Shown in pieces: positions 22,531-33,944 of a stretch of 64,000 nucleotides of DNA (the stretch's first letter is position 1; every line of letters begins with the position of its first letter). The position numbers and the translations under genes were made by a program. The stretch covers positions 14,841,632 through 14,905,631 of the forward strand of contig NW_004454180.1 in the NCBI RefSeq assembly GCF_000283155.1. Direction: 5' to 3'. This DNA is from Ceratotherium simum simum (Eukaryota > Chordata > Mammalia > Perissodactyla > Rhinocerotidae). The notes beneath the pieces are model-generated. The model did not search any database. It was not told where the DNA came from and was given only the letters and a program-made list of their open reading frames with translations.

Positions 22531-24190
22531 TTCCAACATAATTTCGTCTTTCTCTTAAAGTAGTGGAAGAAACTGTCTTTTGAACCATCAAGTTGTGAGA
22601 ATTGACAGAAGCCAGAAGGCAACTCAAGAACTACCCCTGAGATATATTGCAGTTTTACTAAGTCAAAGAAGATTCTGTCCTTTCCTGTCTATTCTTTAAG
22701 TATACAGAGAAGTATGTATGAATATATATATATATATGTATATATATTTTATTGATGTTAAAATACAAAAAGGAAAGTTCTGGAGATTTACTGTGGAAGA
22801 TCATCTCTGCCTCCTCACCTGTGAAATGAAAGATTGGACTAAATTATCTCTCAGAGTTATATTTTAAATATAAATAGGTCAATTAACATGAGGAATAGTG
22901 ATCTTTCCAAAAACTAAGCTCCGTATAAAAAATTAAAAAAAAATTTTTTTAAATGCTTTTTTTTTGGTTTAGCGTGTGAAGGGATAAAGACTACATACCT
23001 TCCAGATTTGGTAAGACATGACATTTCTCTCTTTATTGGCAATGCGGTATAATTCTTTTCCATTAGGATCATATCATTTCCTCATATTAGGCATATTAAG
23101 TGGGTGCACACTCAAGAGGGTGATTTAGAGAGAAGAGGGTATTTGGCTGTCTGAGTTGTCTGAGCATCATAGCATGCTTTACACGATGTTGCTCTAAATG
23201 ATATGCAGTTATAGCGGTGGCATTTAATTTGCCATGGCATATGTGCTTAAAAAAACATGCTGATACTTGTGTGATTGATTCTCTTGCATGTTCCAAGAAA
23301 GGGTTACAACCTGAGTTGTGCAAAGTACAGCTGTCCTTCCACAAATTTTGCAAATACTGCTTCCACTTTATCCTCTACTTAATTTTATTTTTTTTGAATT
23401 AGGGTTTAAAAAATAAGTACCGGTTTTGGGAGACAAGTAAAAGTAAAGGTCAGAAACAATTCTCTTTTGCTTGGTCTTCTTAATTTTGGAACTGTGTTTA
23501 TGAGAAGCATTTGCAGAAAATGATTTAAAAACTAATCATTTCACTCTCCCCTCCCTTCTAATAATGTGAATTGTAACTGTATAGGTTTTACAGGCTTAAT
23601 TTAATACTGTAATTTTTCTACAGTAGACACATTTTGTTTATTTATTTATGCAAATAAAGGATTATTTCCCATTTCAGGAAAAAAATCATGAGTTAAAAAA
23701 AGCATCTTGGCCATTTGTTTAGATTTTGAGATACTCTGCACACCTATTGTGTAAACAAGTTCATCTTTTCCTCTGATTTAATTTCTTTAGTCTTTGAACT
23801 ATGAGTAAATTCTGGTCATTGGAGAAATTATAGGTGGAGACAATAAAAATGTAGAAGTCAAATAAATAAAGCCAACACACCCAGAAACCCAAATTAGAGG
23901 TAAGGAGTGAAAGAATAATAGTTAGAAAATATTTCCATTATGGGGACTCCTTTCTCCTTTTTTTTCATTATCTTTTTATGGCCTTTCTGTTGCCTTTAAG
24001 CTAAACAGTATATTTTCCCCCTAGATATCTCCTTAGTGAGGATCTGCCTTGAGAAAGAAAAAAAAACTAGGAGGTTTCCTTCTCTAATCTACTCTATAGA
24101 TACTTTATATTTATGGTAAGTTGATTATCTGAAAAATACTCCATGTGCACAAAGAAAAACCACCATCTTTCCTCCATCTGACTCTATGAT
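22531..24190. other. Unique DNA with a short TA repeat
   Basis: Mostly unrecognised. A (TA)n-like tract lies at 22720-22750. A short MIR3-like phrase 'cctcacctgtgaaatgaaag' is at 22812-22850. The stretch 23090-23350 is unique and has open frames on both strands (85 and 61 codons) without protein-like features. Confidence 0.45.
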
Positions 24191-24911
24191 CCTTTGGGGA
24201 AAATCTTAGACCTTAAGAAAAATCTGTGGGTTCAGAAGGTAAGGAAGAGAAAAAAATCTGGAAAGAAGAAAACATGGATGATCTTATCTGGGATGGGACA
24301 GATGGAGGTGATATCAGAGATGGCTGAGAGGGAGCCCGGACTTGCATCCCCACTCAGCCATAAGGAGCACTCCTCTCCCTCCCTGCCCAGTGGAAAACCA
24401 GGAGTTTCACCAGCTCCCAGCTATGAGAAGGTTACTCATCATACCAAGAACCAGAAAAACCTTGACTTGAATTAGAAAAGATAACCAAAAGATGCCAACA
24501 TTGAAATGACACAGATGTTGGAATTACCTGATAAGGATTTTAAAATGTCCATCATAAAAATGCTTCAAGGAGCAATTATAAACAGGCTTGATACAAATGA
24601 AAAAATAGAAAGTATTAGCAAAGAAAAAAAAAGGTACAGAGACAAATTAAAATTCTAAAATTGAAAAATACAGTAACCAAAAAAAAAACAAAAAATTTAC
24701 TGGATGGGCTTAATAGCAGAATAGAGAGGACGGAAGAAAGAATCAGTGAACTTGAAGATAAAAACAATAGAAGTTACCCAACCTGCACATCAGAGGGAAA
24801 ATAAATGGGAAAAAATGAATAGAGCCTCAGGTATGTTTGAGACTGTAACAAAAGATATAACATTTGTGTCATTAGAGTCCCACAGGAGAGGAGAAAGAAT
24901 GTAGGACTGGA

Positions 24912-25201
24912 GGGCCGGCCCCATGGCTTAGTGGTTAAGTGCACGCGCTCTGCTACTGGCGGCCCGGGTTCGGATCCCGGGCACACACCGACACACCGCT
25001 TCTCCGGCCATGCTGAGGCCACGTCCCACATACAGCAACTAGAAGGATGTGCAGCTATGACGTACAACTATCTACTGGGGCTTTGGGGGGGAAAAATAAA
25101 TAAATAAAATCTTTAAAATTACTGTGATGCCATTAAGAATTTATTCCACAAATTCGGGTGTGTAGTAAATATCTTATGACTTTATAAAAAGAAAAAAAAA
25201 A
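24912..25201 (+). mobile_element. ERE SINE copy 3, with apparent 3' transduction
   Basis: Full ERE: 'gggccggccccatggcttag' head, A box, B box in 'gttcggatcccgggcacaca', 'ctactggggctttggggggg' and the tail 'aaaaataaataaataaaatc'. The 18-bp target-site duplication 'aaagaatgtaggactgga' is at 24894-24911 and 25202-25219. Between the SINE's own tail (ending near 25118) and the right duplication lie about 70 bp of unrelated sequence and then a second A-rich tail. The inserted unit is therefore longer than the SINE; see findings. Confidence 0.95.
25119..25188 (+). other. Non-SINE segment inside the ERE insertion (candidate 3' transduction)
   Basis: About 70 bp of ordinary unique-looking sequence ('ttactgtgatgccattaag' to 'atgactttataaa') follows the ERE tail, ends in a second A-rich run, and lies inside the target-site duplication. 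The simplest reading is read-through of the parent SINE into its 3' flank, with that flank copied along. Confidence 0.7.
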
Positions 25202-25240
25202 AAAGAATGTAGGACTGGAAAAGTATTAGAAGAAATAGTG

Positions 25241-25540
25241 GGGCCGGCCCGTGGCTTAGCGATTAAGTGCACGCGCTCTGCTACTGGCAGCCCGGCTTCC
25301 GATCCCGGGCGCACACTGACGCACCACTTCTCCAGCCATGCTGAGACCGCGTCCCACATACAACAACTAGAATGATGTGCAACTATGACACACAACTATC
25401 TACTGGGGCTTTGGGGAAAAAAAAAGGAGGAGGATTGGCAATAGATGTTAGCTCAGGGCCAGTCTTCCTCAGCAAAAAGAGGAGGATTAGTGTGGATGTT
25501 AGCTCAGGGCTGGTCTTCCTCACAAAAAAAAAAAAAAAAA
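25241..25540 (+). mobile_element. ERE SINE copy 4, with duplicated tail module
   Basis: Head 'gggccggcccgtggcttagc', B-box region 'ttccgatcccgggcgcacac', 'ctactggggctttggggaaa', then two successive tail modules. Each contains 'gatgttagctcagggc' and 'cttcctca' (25446-25472 and 25496-25522), with a final A run. The target-site duplication is 'gaagaaatagtg' (25229-25240) and 'gaagaactagtg' (25541-25552). It inserted only about 20 bp right of copy 3's duplication. Short frames across it in both directions are artefacts. Confidence 0.95.
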
Positions 25541-26283
25541 GAAGAACTAGTGGCTGAAAATTTCCCAAATTTGGCAAAATATATAAACCTAGATATTCAA
25601 GGGGCTGAACAAACCCTAAACAGTGTGACCCAGAGAAATCTTGGCCAAGACACGTCATGAAAAATCTCCTGGAAACTAAAGATAAAGGAAAACTTTAAAA
25701 GCAATGAGAGAGAAATGACACCTTTCTATAGTGGAAAAGAATTTGAATGACAGAGGATTTCTCATTAGAAGTCATGGAGGCCAGGAGGAAGTGCTACATT
25801 TTTCAAGTGCTGAAAGTAAATAACTGTCAACTCAGAATTCTGTATCTATTGGAAATATCCTGCAGAAATGAAGGGAAATCAAACCATTTTCAGATAAAGG
25901 AAATCCAAGAGAATTTGTTGCCAGCAGAACTACCCTAAAATAATGGCTAAAGAAGTTTTCTAAATGGAATGGAAATAATAAAAGAAGGTACCTTGGAACA
26001 TCAGGAAGGAAGAAAGGACAATGGAAAGAGTAAAAATATGGGTCAGTACAATTGATAGTCCTGCTTCTCTCGAGTTTTCTACGATATTTGTTGTCTCTCA
26101 GTGTTTGATGTGGCTCTCAGTGTGTGTAGAGGAAATAGTTAAGACAATTACATTATGAATGGGAGAGAGAAAAGGCCCTTAATGGGAGTTAAGATTTCCA
26201 CATGTCACATGTACTGATAAAGTATCAACATCAAAAGACTGTGAAAGTTATGCATATATAATATAATACCTAGAACAACTACT

Positions 26284-26333
26284 CCCTCCCTCCATTCTTT
26301 CCTTCCTTTCTTCTTCCTTCCTTCCTTTCTTCC
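26284..26333. repeat. (TTCC)n-type pyrimidine microsatellite
   Basis: An interrupted run of CCTT/TTCC units on the plus strand ('ctccctccctccattctttc', 'cttcctttcttcttccttcc'), directly after the L1 remnant. Confidence 0.85.
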
Positions 26334-26335
26334 AA

Positions 26336-29300
26336 CTTCAAGAGAGAAGAGGCAACATCTTTCTTCTAATTTGCTGCTTTAGATCTTGGGCCCACGCTGC
26401 CTTTTTGTATAGCTCAACAGGTGTTCTTTTTAGACTTAATCAGCTAAAAAAGGACTGTGAGCATACAGTATAGTATGTCCATTTATGTTGAAATCCACTT
26501 ATTTTACAGCTACTGTTAATGATTACTGTTCAGTAAACTCTATTATTTTTTTAAACTGAAATAAGTTTTCTGAATTAGTTTTCATGTAACTGAGGACCTA
26601 TGTATCAATATGGTTATTTCTTTCCTATTTCAATCTGGCTTCTCTGCTTGAATTCCACAGTACTAAAATGAAAAGTAATAAAGCAAGGAAAAACTGAAAT
26701 ATAAAATATTATTGTTCTTTGTGGCCTCAGAGTCGTTTAACAAAAGACAATTTTTAGATATACGATTACTATGAAACTCACTAAATGAATTTCTTTAGAA
26801 CATAAACAATCCTTTTGTTCTGCATATCTGAGAAATCCAAATATGTAATCACTGAGTTCTATGTAGTTTCAAAATAGGAACCTTTCAAACTGCATAGAAG
26901 AGAGGCGTTTTCTTGAATAATAGGTGTGTGCAATTTTGGTTTCTTTCAGCATAAAACCAAGCCCAGGGAAGAAGTCCCAGGGTGTACCTTTGCATTTACA
27001 CTAATTAACTCCTTAGGCATTAGTGCCCTGTCGGCCTTGGATCAAGTTTGTGACCAAAAAAGGAACAGGTTATTCAGTAATTATGCAGGACAAGACATCT
27101 TCATGAGAGGGCCTTGGTCTTGTTTTGTACTGAATTATCTGGAGATGAACTGTCCATAGCATTCCTCAGTATATTGTCTTTGAACGCCCTTGGGCACTCA
27201 GGCCACAATATTGAGGAAGTGATTGGCAAGATATTCAAGTATTTTAAACGCATACTTTGTATGTGCATTTGGAACAGAAAATTATTTTCCTAATTTTGAA
27301 CAAGTTCACTCAACTCACAAGGAATAATCACTAAAGACACTGCACAATTGAATACAGTTGACCTTTTGTGAAGTTCAGGGGTATTAATATGGGAGAGGAC
27401 TATGTTAAGGGTGAGAGCTAGAACGTGGAAATGCTAGGAGAAGAGTTAAGGAATCTGGTGAGTTATCACATTGCATGTTAGTGTTTTCACTTAAAAGACA
27501 TTTATGCATTTCAAATTACATCTTTGAAATATAAACTTTTAAAGGAAAGGATGTTGATGGCATTCTAATGGCTTGTCAAAGTAGAAGAAATGGGTCGAGA
27601 AGGTTCTATCTGTGTCCATTGCACAAGATTCTAGACATATGACATGTTGCATATGGAAGTATGGATTTGGTTTTGCTTGTTGAGTGGAGGGAAGTCCTCT
27701 AAGAACTGCTCCAAGGGGTTTTTCTTTCCTCATGCCAGTCATTGCAATCTTCTTACAGCAATTTTTCCTCACCCAAACCCCACCTAATAAGATGTCATGT
27801 TATGAATATGATTTATGAATATGATTTGAGTACTTCCCAAATCAGATGGAGTGGAAAACAAGAGAATTCGTGAGTCAGTGAAGAAGAATTCATTTGCTTA
27901 TGATACTGTTTTCTATCCAAAGTCGTGTATTTAAAATGTTGGAATAACTTCAGCAGGACTTGGACATTTTGCTGTAGCTGTTGTTATAGTTGAGGCAAAA
28001 GCGGCTCTAACACAGCGGCTGCTGAGTTAGCAGGAGTGTGGTTGCATCCCTGCTCCCCCCATATCACCTGAGCAGAGAGGAAATGCTCTGACTCTCACAC
28101 TTGACCCTTTCTTGCTGTTGTAGGGAGTTTTCTGTATGTTTTCAAAAGTTAAGACGTACTTCTTTTCCTAAGGGGCAACTGCCTTGAATGAGAAGTGTAG
28201 TTAGAAATGTGGCCATAGCGTCTTGGTTGGAATGTGATACAAACAACCAGACATTCCTTTCTCTTCCTTGCATAGGAGTAGGTATTCATTTAATCATTCT
28301 AAACAAAATCACAATGTGGTGTTTGATTTTTTTAGCCATTACAATATGCGATAAATGAAATGGTGAAAATGTAAATATACTTGAAGCAGCATTAACCTTT
28401 TAGTTTTAAGGAATAATGAAATTTGTTTTGCAGTCACTAGCATATGCAAAGAAATGGTTGGGGCAAAGATATTTCGTCTGAGACTCCATCAACAACCTGA
28501 TAATAGATGCAAAATTAATAAGGTGTTGGTGCATGTCTCATTTGGAATGAGTAAAAGAAAAAGAACTGGAAAAAAACTTAAAGCAATTAATCTGATTAAA
28601 ATGTTGTGTCACCCTCCTTTAAGTTAAAAGCATTTGTTCAAAGAGAGGAAATATTACCCTGTTAAGAGCATGGGCTTTAATAAATATTTATTGAACTGTA
28701 ATGTCCCATTTGATAAGAGTGTCTCTCAACCATGCTCAGCATTTTAAAGCCTGCAGTGAGAGCAGAATCACTTCGCTTCATAAGTGTAGCAGGTAAATTG
28801 TAATTGTCCAGCTAAAGTTGGAATCAGTTCAATAGGACTCTCCCCCATGTTTATCCAACCGCAAGTAATGTCAAGAGGTGAGATGTTTGATGAAGGGGCT
28901 ATGATTTCTCATCTATGAAATGTTATTCTCATTTGTTCCTTTGGGGACTATAGCTGTCAAAGGAAAAAAAAAAAAGAAGACAAGCTGGAAAAAGAAAATC
29001 TTTATCCAAAGAGGACCATAGAAATGTCTATTTAATCCAGGTTTTAAAGAAAATTTTACAAATCCTGATTAAAAAAACATAAGCACCACTTTTTTAGTCA
29101 ATTCCGTATAGTAAAGTATACTGCTGGCAGGATCACCAGGCATTCTGTGATGAACAAGTCTGTATTGATCACTATTATGAGTGCAGTGGACTGGGAGCTT
29201 TTGGGTAGTCACATTTTCTGGAAAAACCATTGACTCCTACTTTCTTCCAGTCTTTCATCTGCAAATTTAGTTCCCCTGGTTGCCCTAGAGAATCTTCTAG

Positions 29301-29925
29301 CTCTCTTAGCTTTCTAGTTCTCTCAGAATGCTTTTGGATATGTGCTCTCACAGGTAAAATATTTTATTTTACAAAATTTTATGCTTCCAAAATGATGCTG
29401 TATTGACAATAGTAGAAAAAATATGTCTGAAAATTTTATATAGGCAGTTAGCTCGTTTAGTTTCACAGTTAGCCACAATCAAATCTACTTTGTGTATGAG
29501 TTTTAATTAATATTCTATGACTTTGAAAAAGCACAGTTTTAATATCTAATTAAAAAATGGATTCAGTATTTGGATCCATTTGGAAAGCAGAGATCTACCT
29601 AATTGTTTGCAGATAATTATTTTTTCTTTAATTTTTATTAATGATGTAAAAGACTACCTAGGCTAATGTCTATTTATCTGGAGGACTTCTTGGCAATTGG
29701 TTATAAACACAGATTTAACTAACAAATCAATCACATAGATAGATTAGAACTATCTTGCTAGGGACTTTTTTCTTTTAATCATTTCCAATTAATAATATAA
29801 ATCATTTAAAGTTTTAATTCTTTGCTGCAGTTTTAAAGATAAGCTTTGCTGACAATGATGGTTAAGCTTTTTAACTGGCCTCAGTTTGATGCAAACAGCA
29901 ACCCCACGGTTATTTTATCTTGGAA
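26336..29925. other. Repeat-poor unique DNA
   Basis: No recognised transposon over about 3.6 kb. The section 27950-28860 has the texture of conserved non-coding DNA; see findings. A 13-bp direct repeat 'atgaatatgattt' occurs twice at about 27804-27832. A hairpin-forming pair is at 27161-27222. No open frame looks like a gene. Confidence 0.5.
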
Positions 29926-29928
29926 TTG

Positions 29929-29992
29929 TGTGTATGTGCATGTGTGTGTGCGTGTGTGTGTATGTGCGTGTGACAGAGAGAGAGAGAGAAAT
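29929..29992. repeat. (TG)n/(GA)n compound microsatellite
   Basis: Interrupted GT units ('gtgtgtatgtgcatgtgtgt', 'gtgcgtgtgtgtgtatgtgc') are followed by a short perfect GA run ('cagagagagagagagaa'). Confidence 0.9.
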
Positions 29993-32109
29993 ATGAAGCT
30001 ATTCCTATCAGTTGCCTTTTGAATAGCACTTTATTCCAGCAATCAGCACTGACAGAGTAAATAAACCCAAACCGTAGAATGCCAAAGGAGGGAGAAATAT
30101 GTTCCCTACTTTTATGAATAAATATTCCAATTACATAGAACTACTGAGTAGTTAACAGAGACAGTTTCTTACTGGTATCTGTAGGACTGCATAGGGGCTT
30201 TAGTAACATATACTTCGCCAAAGTGTGGGATTTCCCTAATTCCCGGGACCCCTCCCTTATTTTTCTGTAGCTGTGTAAACAATAAATGTTAAGTATAGTT
30301 TAAAATTTTAACAAAGTAGAAGACTGACATTAAATCATTTCTCCTGTGAGTAAGGTATCCCCCCTCAACAAATATATTGATTGAATGAGGAAACTCAGTG
30401 AGCTAGATCCTTCTAATGGATGATCTACTCCTGAGAGAAAAGGAGCACTTCTGTAAGTTCTGGCAATTTTTTTAGTTTATGAACAAGCCCGGATTAGGTA
30501 ATGAAGCAGTAATTTAATGAAAAAATTAGCACAACATCAAAACACCTTCTTGTGGGGAGTCTCTGTAAGCAATGTGTTAGGCGAATGATCAAGCACACTG
30601 ACGATACTTTATCCCTTCCCATTAGGAAACAGATAGCATGGGTGTATCTACTTATTCGCATTCTATAGTCAACCTCTGAGGATAGACTTTTTAAAAGCAA
30701 TGCTTAGCACAGCAGTGAATTCTGTATCAGCCTTATAACTGGGACAGGCTTCCAAGAGGAGGCAAGAATTGAGACACAGGACATACATCTTATTGGTGCA
30801 GAAAGGATGGTATCAGGCTAATGAGGGTAAAATAACTGCAGGGCATGGGGTTGGGGAGAGTTGGGAACTAATAGATGAACAAACAACTCTCTGATAGTGT
30901 TTGAAGGATTATATAAGAAGCATGGAACCCAGCTATTCTATAGTTTATGAAGGCCAGACAAGAAGGAATGGACTGAACTTGAAGTAAGAATTGACAAAGG
31001 AGGTTCTTAAATACTGGAAACACTTATGAAAGGAGGTTCTGTACTTGTCCCTTCATACGCACACACATGCTCAGCTGTTACTCTCGGTTGATGGAGACCA
31101 GGCTGCAAGACCTTTTGAGGCCCTTCACAGTTTTATAGAAATTTGAAAACTAACTGAATTGGATTATGTGATTCTGTGAACAAAAAATTCTAGTAAACTA
31201 TTCTGCCTTTCCAAACCCAAGGTCTTAAAGTCCTTTCAAAACTTTAAAGTTTTGTTTAGTGTCAGTTTAAAAGTCAAAATATGCATAGTATAGCTAGAAA
31301 GACAGTCTTCAAAAGCCTGTAACTTTCCTCTGTTGTGAGCCAGATAGAGAGTTGATAGTTAATATGCAGACATCTGTTCATTTGCAATTAGGCTCAGCCA
31401 TTCACTCATCCATTCTTTTATTTATTTTCTTTTTGAAATTTTTTTCAGGGGCTGTTTAGCTGATAGAGTATGACTAATTTCAATAAAAAAATAACTGAAA
31501 ATTTCCAAGTACACGCAGTTATGTATACCTATATATTTTTTTATAAATTAAGATTATTTCCCTCATTCATACATGGCTGAGCTCTTCATCTCAGTTATTG
31601 TAGATAAGCCTGGAGAAAAATGGATGAGCATATAGGATTATATTTTATAGAGAGTTTTGTATTCTAATTTGTTAACGTATTTTTAAAGTATTGTCTATTT
31701 TACCAAACTGACAGTGAAAACAAGATTTTTACTTGGTGGATACTAATTAGTGCTTTTTTCCATGTTAGAAATTAAACTGCTTTCATTGTTTTCATTGCAA
31801 TGATCAGTCCTTAGAATAAAAAGTTAGAAGGAGATTTACTAAGGCAGAGAGTAAGAACATTTTTATGCTTTTAATGCTGCCAGATTGCCATCTAGAAATT
31901 CCATCAAGAGTGTATGAGAGTGTCTTTTTCATTGCACATTTACTGGTATTGACTGTTAACAGAGCTCAGGGTTTGGAATAACATTAGATGGTTTCTGATT
32001 TGAATGGGACTGATGAAATTATTCCTATGTAGATGTGTTATCATGGGCATATGGAGCTACTTCCTAAGCTTTTAAATTAAACAAATCCTTCAAAAATGCT
32101 TTTGATTTC
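29993..32109. other. Unique DNA, nothing secure
   Basis: No named repeat or exon was recognised. The part at 30720-31150 is slightly GC-richer than its surroundings and could be an old unrecognised repeat. Confidence 0.4.
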
Positions 32110-32215
32110 ATGTACTCGCATTCATTCGCTAATTTAACAAATATCAACTATGTATTCAATAAGCTTGTACTACATGCCAGCCTGTGACCTCTATTAAGAG
32201 AATCAGTGGTGAAAT
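32110..32215 (-). repeat. L2 LINE 3'-end fragment
   Basis: The segment 'cattcattcgctaatttaac', 'aaatatcaactatgtattca', 'gtactacatgccagcctgtg' resembles the reverse-complement L2 3' end. Confidence 0.5.
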
Positions 32216-32315
32216 TTCCATGCTCTTCAGCTCACTATGATGTCTTGCCTAGTTTACTGCACCGGCTTTTCTTATGTTCTTCCTAGAGCCAGTCTTTCTT
32301 TTTCTCATTCACCAC

Positions 32316-32888
32316 TGTGATGGTTAATTTTATGTGTCAACTTGACTTAGCCACAGGGTGCCCAGATCTTTGATCAGACAGTATTCTGGTGTTTCTGTGA
32401 GAATGTTTTCAGATGAGATTAATATTTAAATTGGTAGACTGAATAAAGCAGATTGCTCTTCCTAATGTGGATGAGCCTCATCGAATCAATTGAGGGCCTG
32501 TAAAGAACAAATACGCTGAACCTCCTCCAAGTAAGATATAATTCCTATTGTCTGACTGCTTTGGACTGGAACTATATCATCAACTTACCTGGTTCTCAGA
32601 CCTTTGGACTTGGGCTAGAACTACATCACTGGCTTTCTTGGGTCTCCAGTTTGCAGCCAAGAGATCCTGGGACTTCTCAGCCTCCATAATCCTGTGAGCC
32701 AATTCCTTATAATGAATCTGTCTTTGTCTCTGTCTCTGTCTCTGTGTCTTTTTCTCTCTCTATATATGTACATATATATACGCATCTATATATGTATATA
32801 CCCTATATGTATACTCTATAGGTATATATATACTCTATATGTATATACCCTCTTGGTTCTGTTTCTCTGGAGAACCCTGACTCATACA
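32316..32888 (+). repeat. MLT2B-type (ERVL) solo LTR
   Basis: Full LTR in plus orientation: 'tgtgatggttaattttatgt', 'gtcaacttgacttagccaca', 'gtgcccagatctttgatcag', 'aatgtggatgagcctcatcg', 'ttgcagccaagagatcctgg', 'cagcctccataatcctgtga'. It ends 'gttctgtttctctggagaac' and 'cctgactcataca'. The usual short TA-rich spacer near the right end has expanded into simple repeats (32713-32850). Confidence 0.9.
32713..32850. repeat. (TCTG)n and (TA)n-rich simple repeats
   Basis: Runs of 'tctgtctttgtctctgtctc' pass into TATA/TATG-type units ('tatatatgtacatatatata', 'ctctatatgtatataccc') within the MLT2 LTR. The 84-codon open frame at 32694-32948 is only the translation of these repeats. Confidence 0.85.
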
Positions 32889-32897
32889 ACTACTATA

Positions 32898-33478
32898 GCT
32901 AGAGTGATCTCTCTGCAAAAATCTAATAATTCTGCTTCTCCCTCTTGACATTATTTAGTGGGTTCCCATTGCCTTGCAATAAACCTCAAACTCCTTGATA
33001 TGATTTCCGTCATGATTTAGCCCTGCTTTCCTCCCCAGTCTCACTTCTTTACACATCTCTCTCATTTGCTGTACTCTAACCATACTGTAGTATTTATATT
33101 TCCTTGAACGCTCTGTGCTTTATCACCTCTTGGGGTCACCTCTCATGCCGTTCCAGCTTCTTAGTCATATTCTCAACTCTCTTTTCTCTGCCTCATTTCT
33201 GTTCAACCTTTAGGTCTCAGCTTAGATATAATGTCTTTTAGAAATCTCTTTAAATCCCTTAAATCTAGTTAAGGTGCCCCAGCTACTTTCCCCATATTAG
33301 CACTTACTGTATACCATAGTTGTCTGTTTCTTTACCTGACTTTCCCATTGGCATTGAGGGTCCGTGAAGTCAGGAATGTTTCTGTCGTTTTTACTCTGGA
33401 GCCCAGCTTTTAACACAGTGACTGACATAGTCTAGGCTCTTAATAGGCACTTGTTGAATAAATGAATGGAAGCATTCC
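32898..33478 (+). repeat. L2 LINE 3' region
   Basis: Plus-strand L2 in order: 'agagtgatctctctgcaaaa', 'gttcccattgccttgcaata', 'cctcaaactccttgatatga', 'ggtctcagcttagatataat', 'ttgggtccgtgaagtcagga'-like text near 33355-33380, and the 3' end 'aggcacttgttgaataaatg'. It is one of the longest L2 copies here. Confidence 0.8.
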
Positions 33479-33722
33479 ATGAGATTTTAAGATTTCCTTT
33501 AGTTGCTATATGAAATCGTTGAGGTTGCAAATCAATTACTTTTTACTTGATGAACCTGGTAACTCTTAACAGACATGACTTAGGCCATTGAAACTGCTTA
33601 CAATATTAGACAAATGTAATTCCAGAAAATTAGCCTCCATCTAGTAGGTGGATTGCTTAGGTACAGTGATACAGTGCATTCCGCCTCATCAGTGATTCCT
33701 TTCCCATAACAATGGTCTATAT

Positions 33723-33944
33723 CAGTGATTCTCAACTGGGGACAATTTTACCCCCAGAGGACATTTGGCAATATCTGGAGACGTTTTGATTGTCATGGTT
33801 TGGGGTTGGAGGTGAGGGTTCTGCTGGTCTTTAGTGGGTAAAGGCCAAGTATGCTGCTAAACTCTCAACACTGCAGAGTGCAGCCTCCACAATAAAGACT
33901 CATCAGGCTCAAAATGTCTATGGGGCCAACGGTGAGATACCCTA
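33723..33944 (+). mobile_element. MER20 (hAT-Charlie) DNA transposon
   Basis: Complete copy: 'cagtgattctcaactgggga', 'acatttggcaatatctggag', 'acgttttgattgtcatggtt', 'ggccaagtatgctgctaaac' and the right terminus near 'gagataccctag'. MER20 is non-autonomous, using hAT transposase supplied elsewhere. In other placental mammals some MER20 copies act as regulatory elements, but nothing here tests that. Confidence 0.9.

Larger units (their letters stand above)
24195..26282 (+). repeat. L1 5' part / ORF1 region, interrupted by two ERE SINEs
   Basis: Plus-strand L1 upstream region and ORF1 remnant: 'gacacagatgttggaattac', 'tgcttcaaggagcaattata', 'agaatcagtgaacttgaaga', 'aaatttcccaaatttggcaa', 'agagagaaatgacacctttc', 'gtcatggaggccaggaggaa', 'ctgtcaactcagaattctgt', 'gaatttgttgccagcagaac'. 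The ORF1 frame is broken; 25747-25938 is the longest surviving piece. No ORF2 follows, so it is either 3'-truncated or a half-L1 (HAL1-like) element. Two EREs sit within it at 24912-25201 and 25241-25540. Confidence 0.85.

Noticed and set aside
24930..25000. tRNA-like A and B boxes, possible tRNA gene
   Set aside because: They belong to the tRNA-derived head of ERE SINEs. No cloverleaf or discriminator sequence is preserved and the elements are flanked by target-site duplications.
24774..25660. Several cysteine/tryptophan-rich frames that look alike (24774-25067, 25174-25395, 25383-25658)
   Set aside because: The similarity comes from ERE SINE copies being translated; they are not a gene family.
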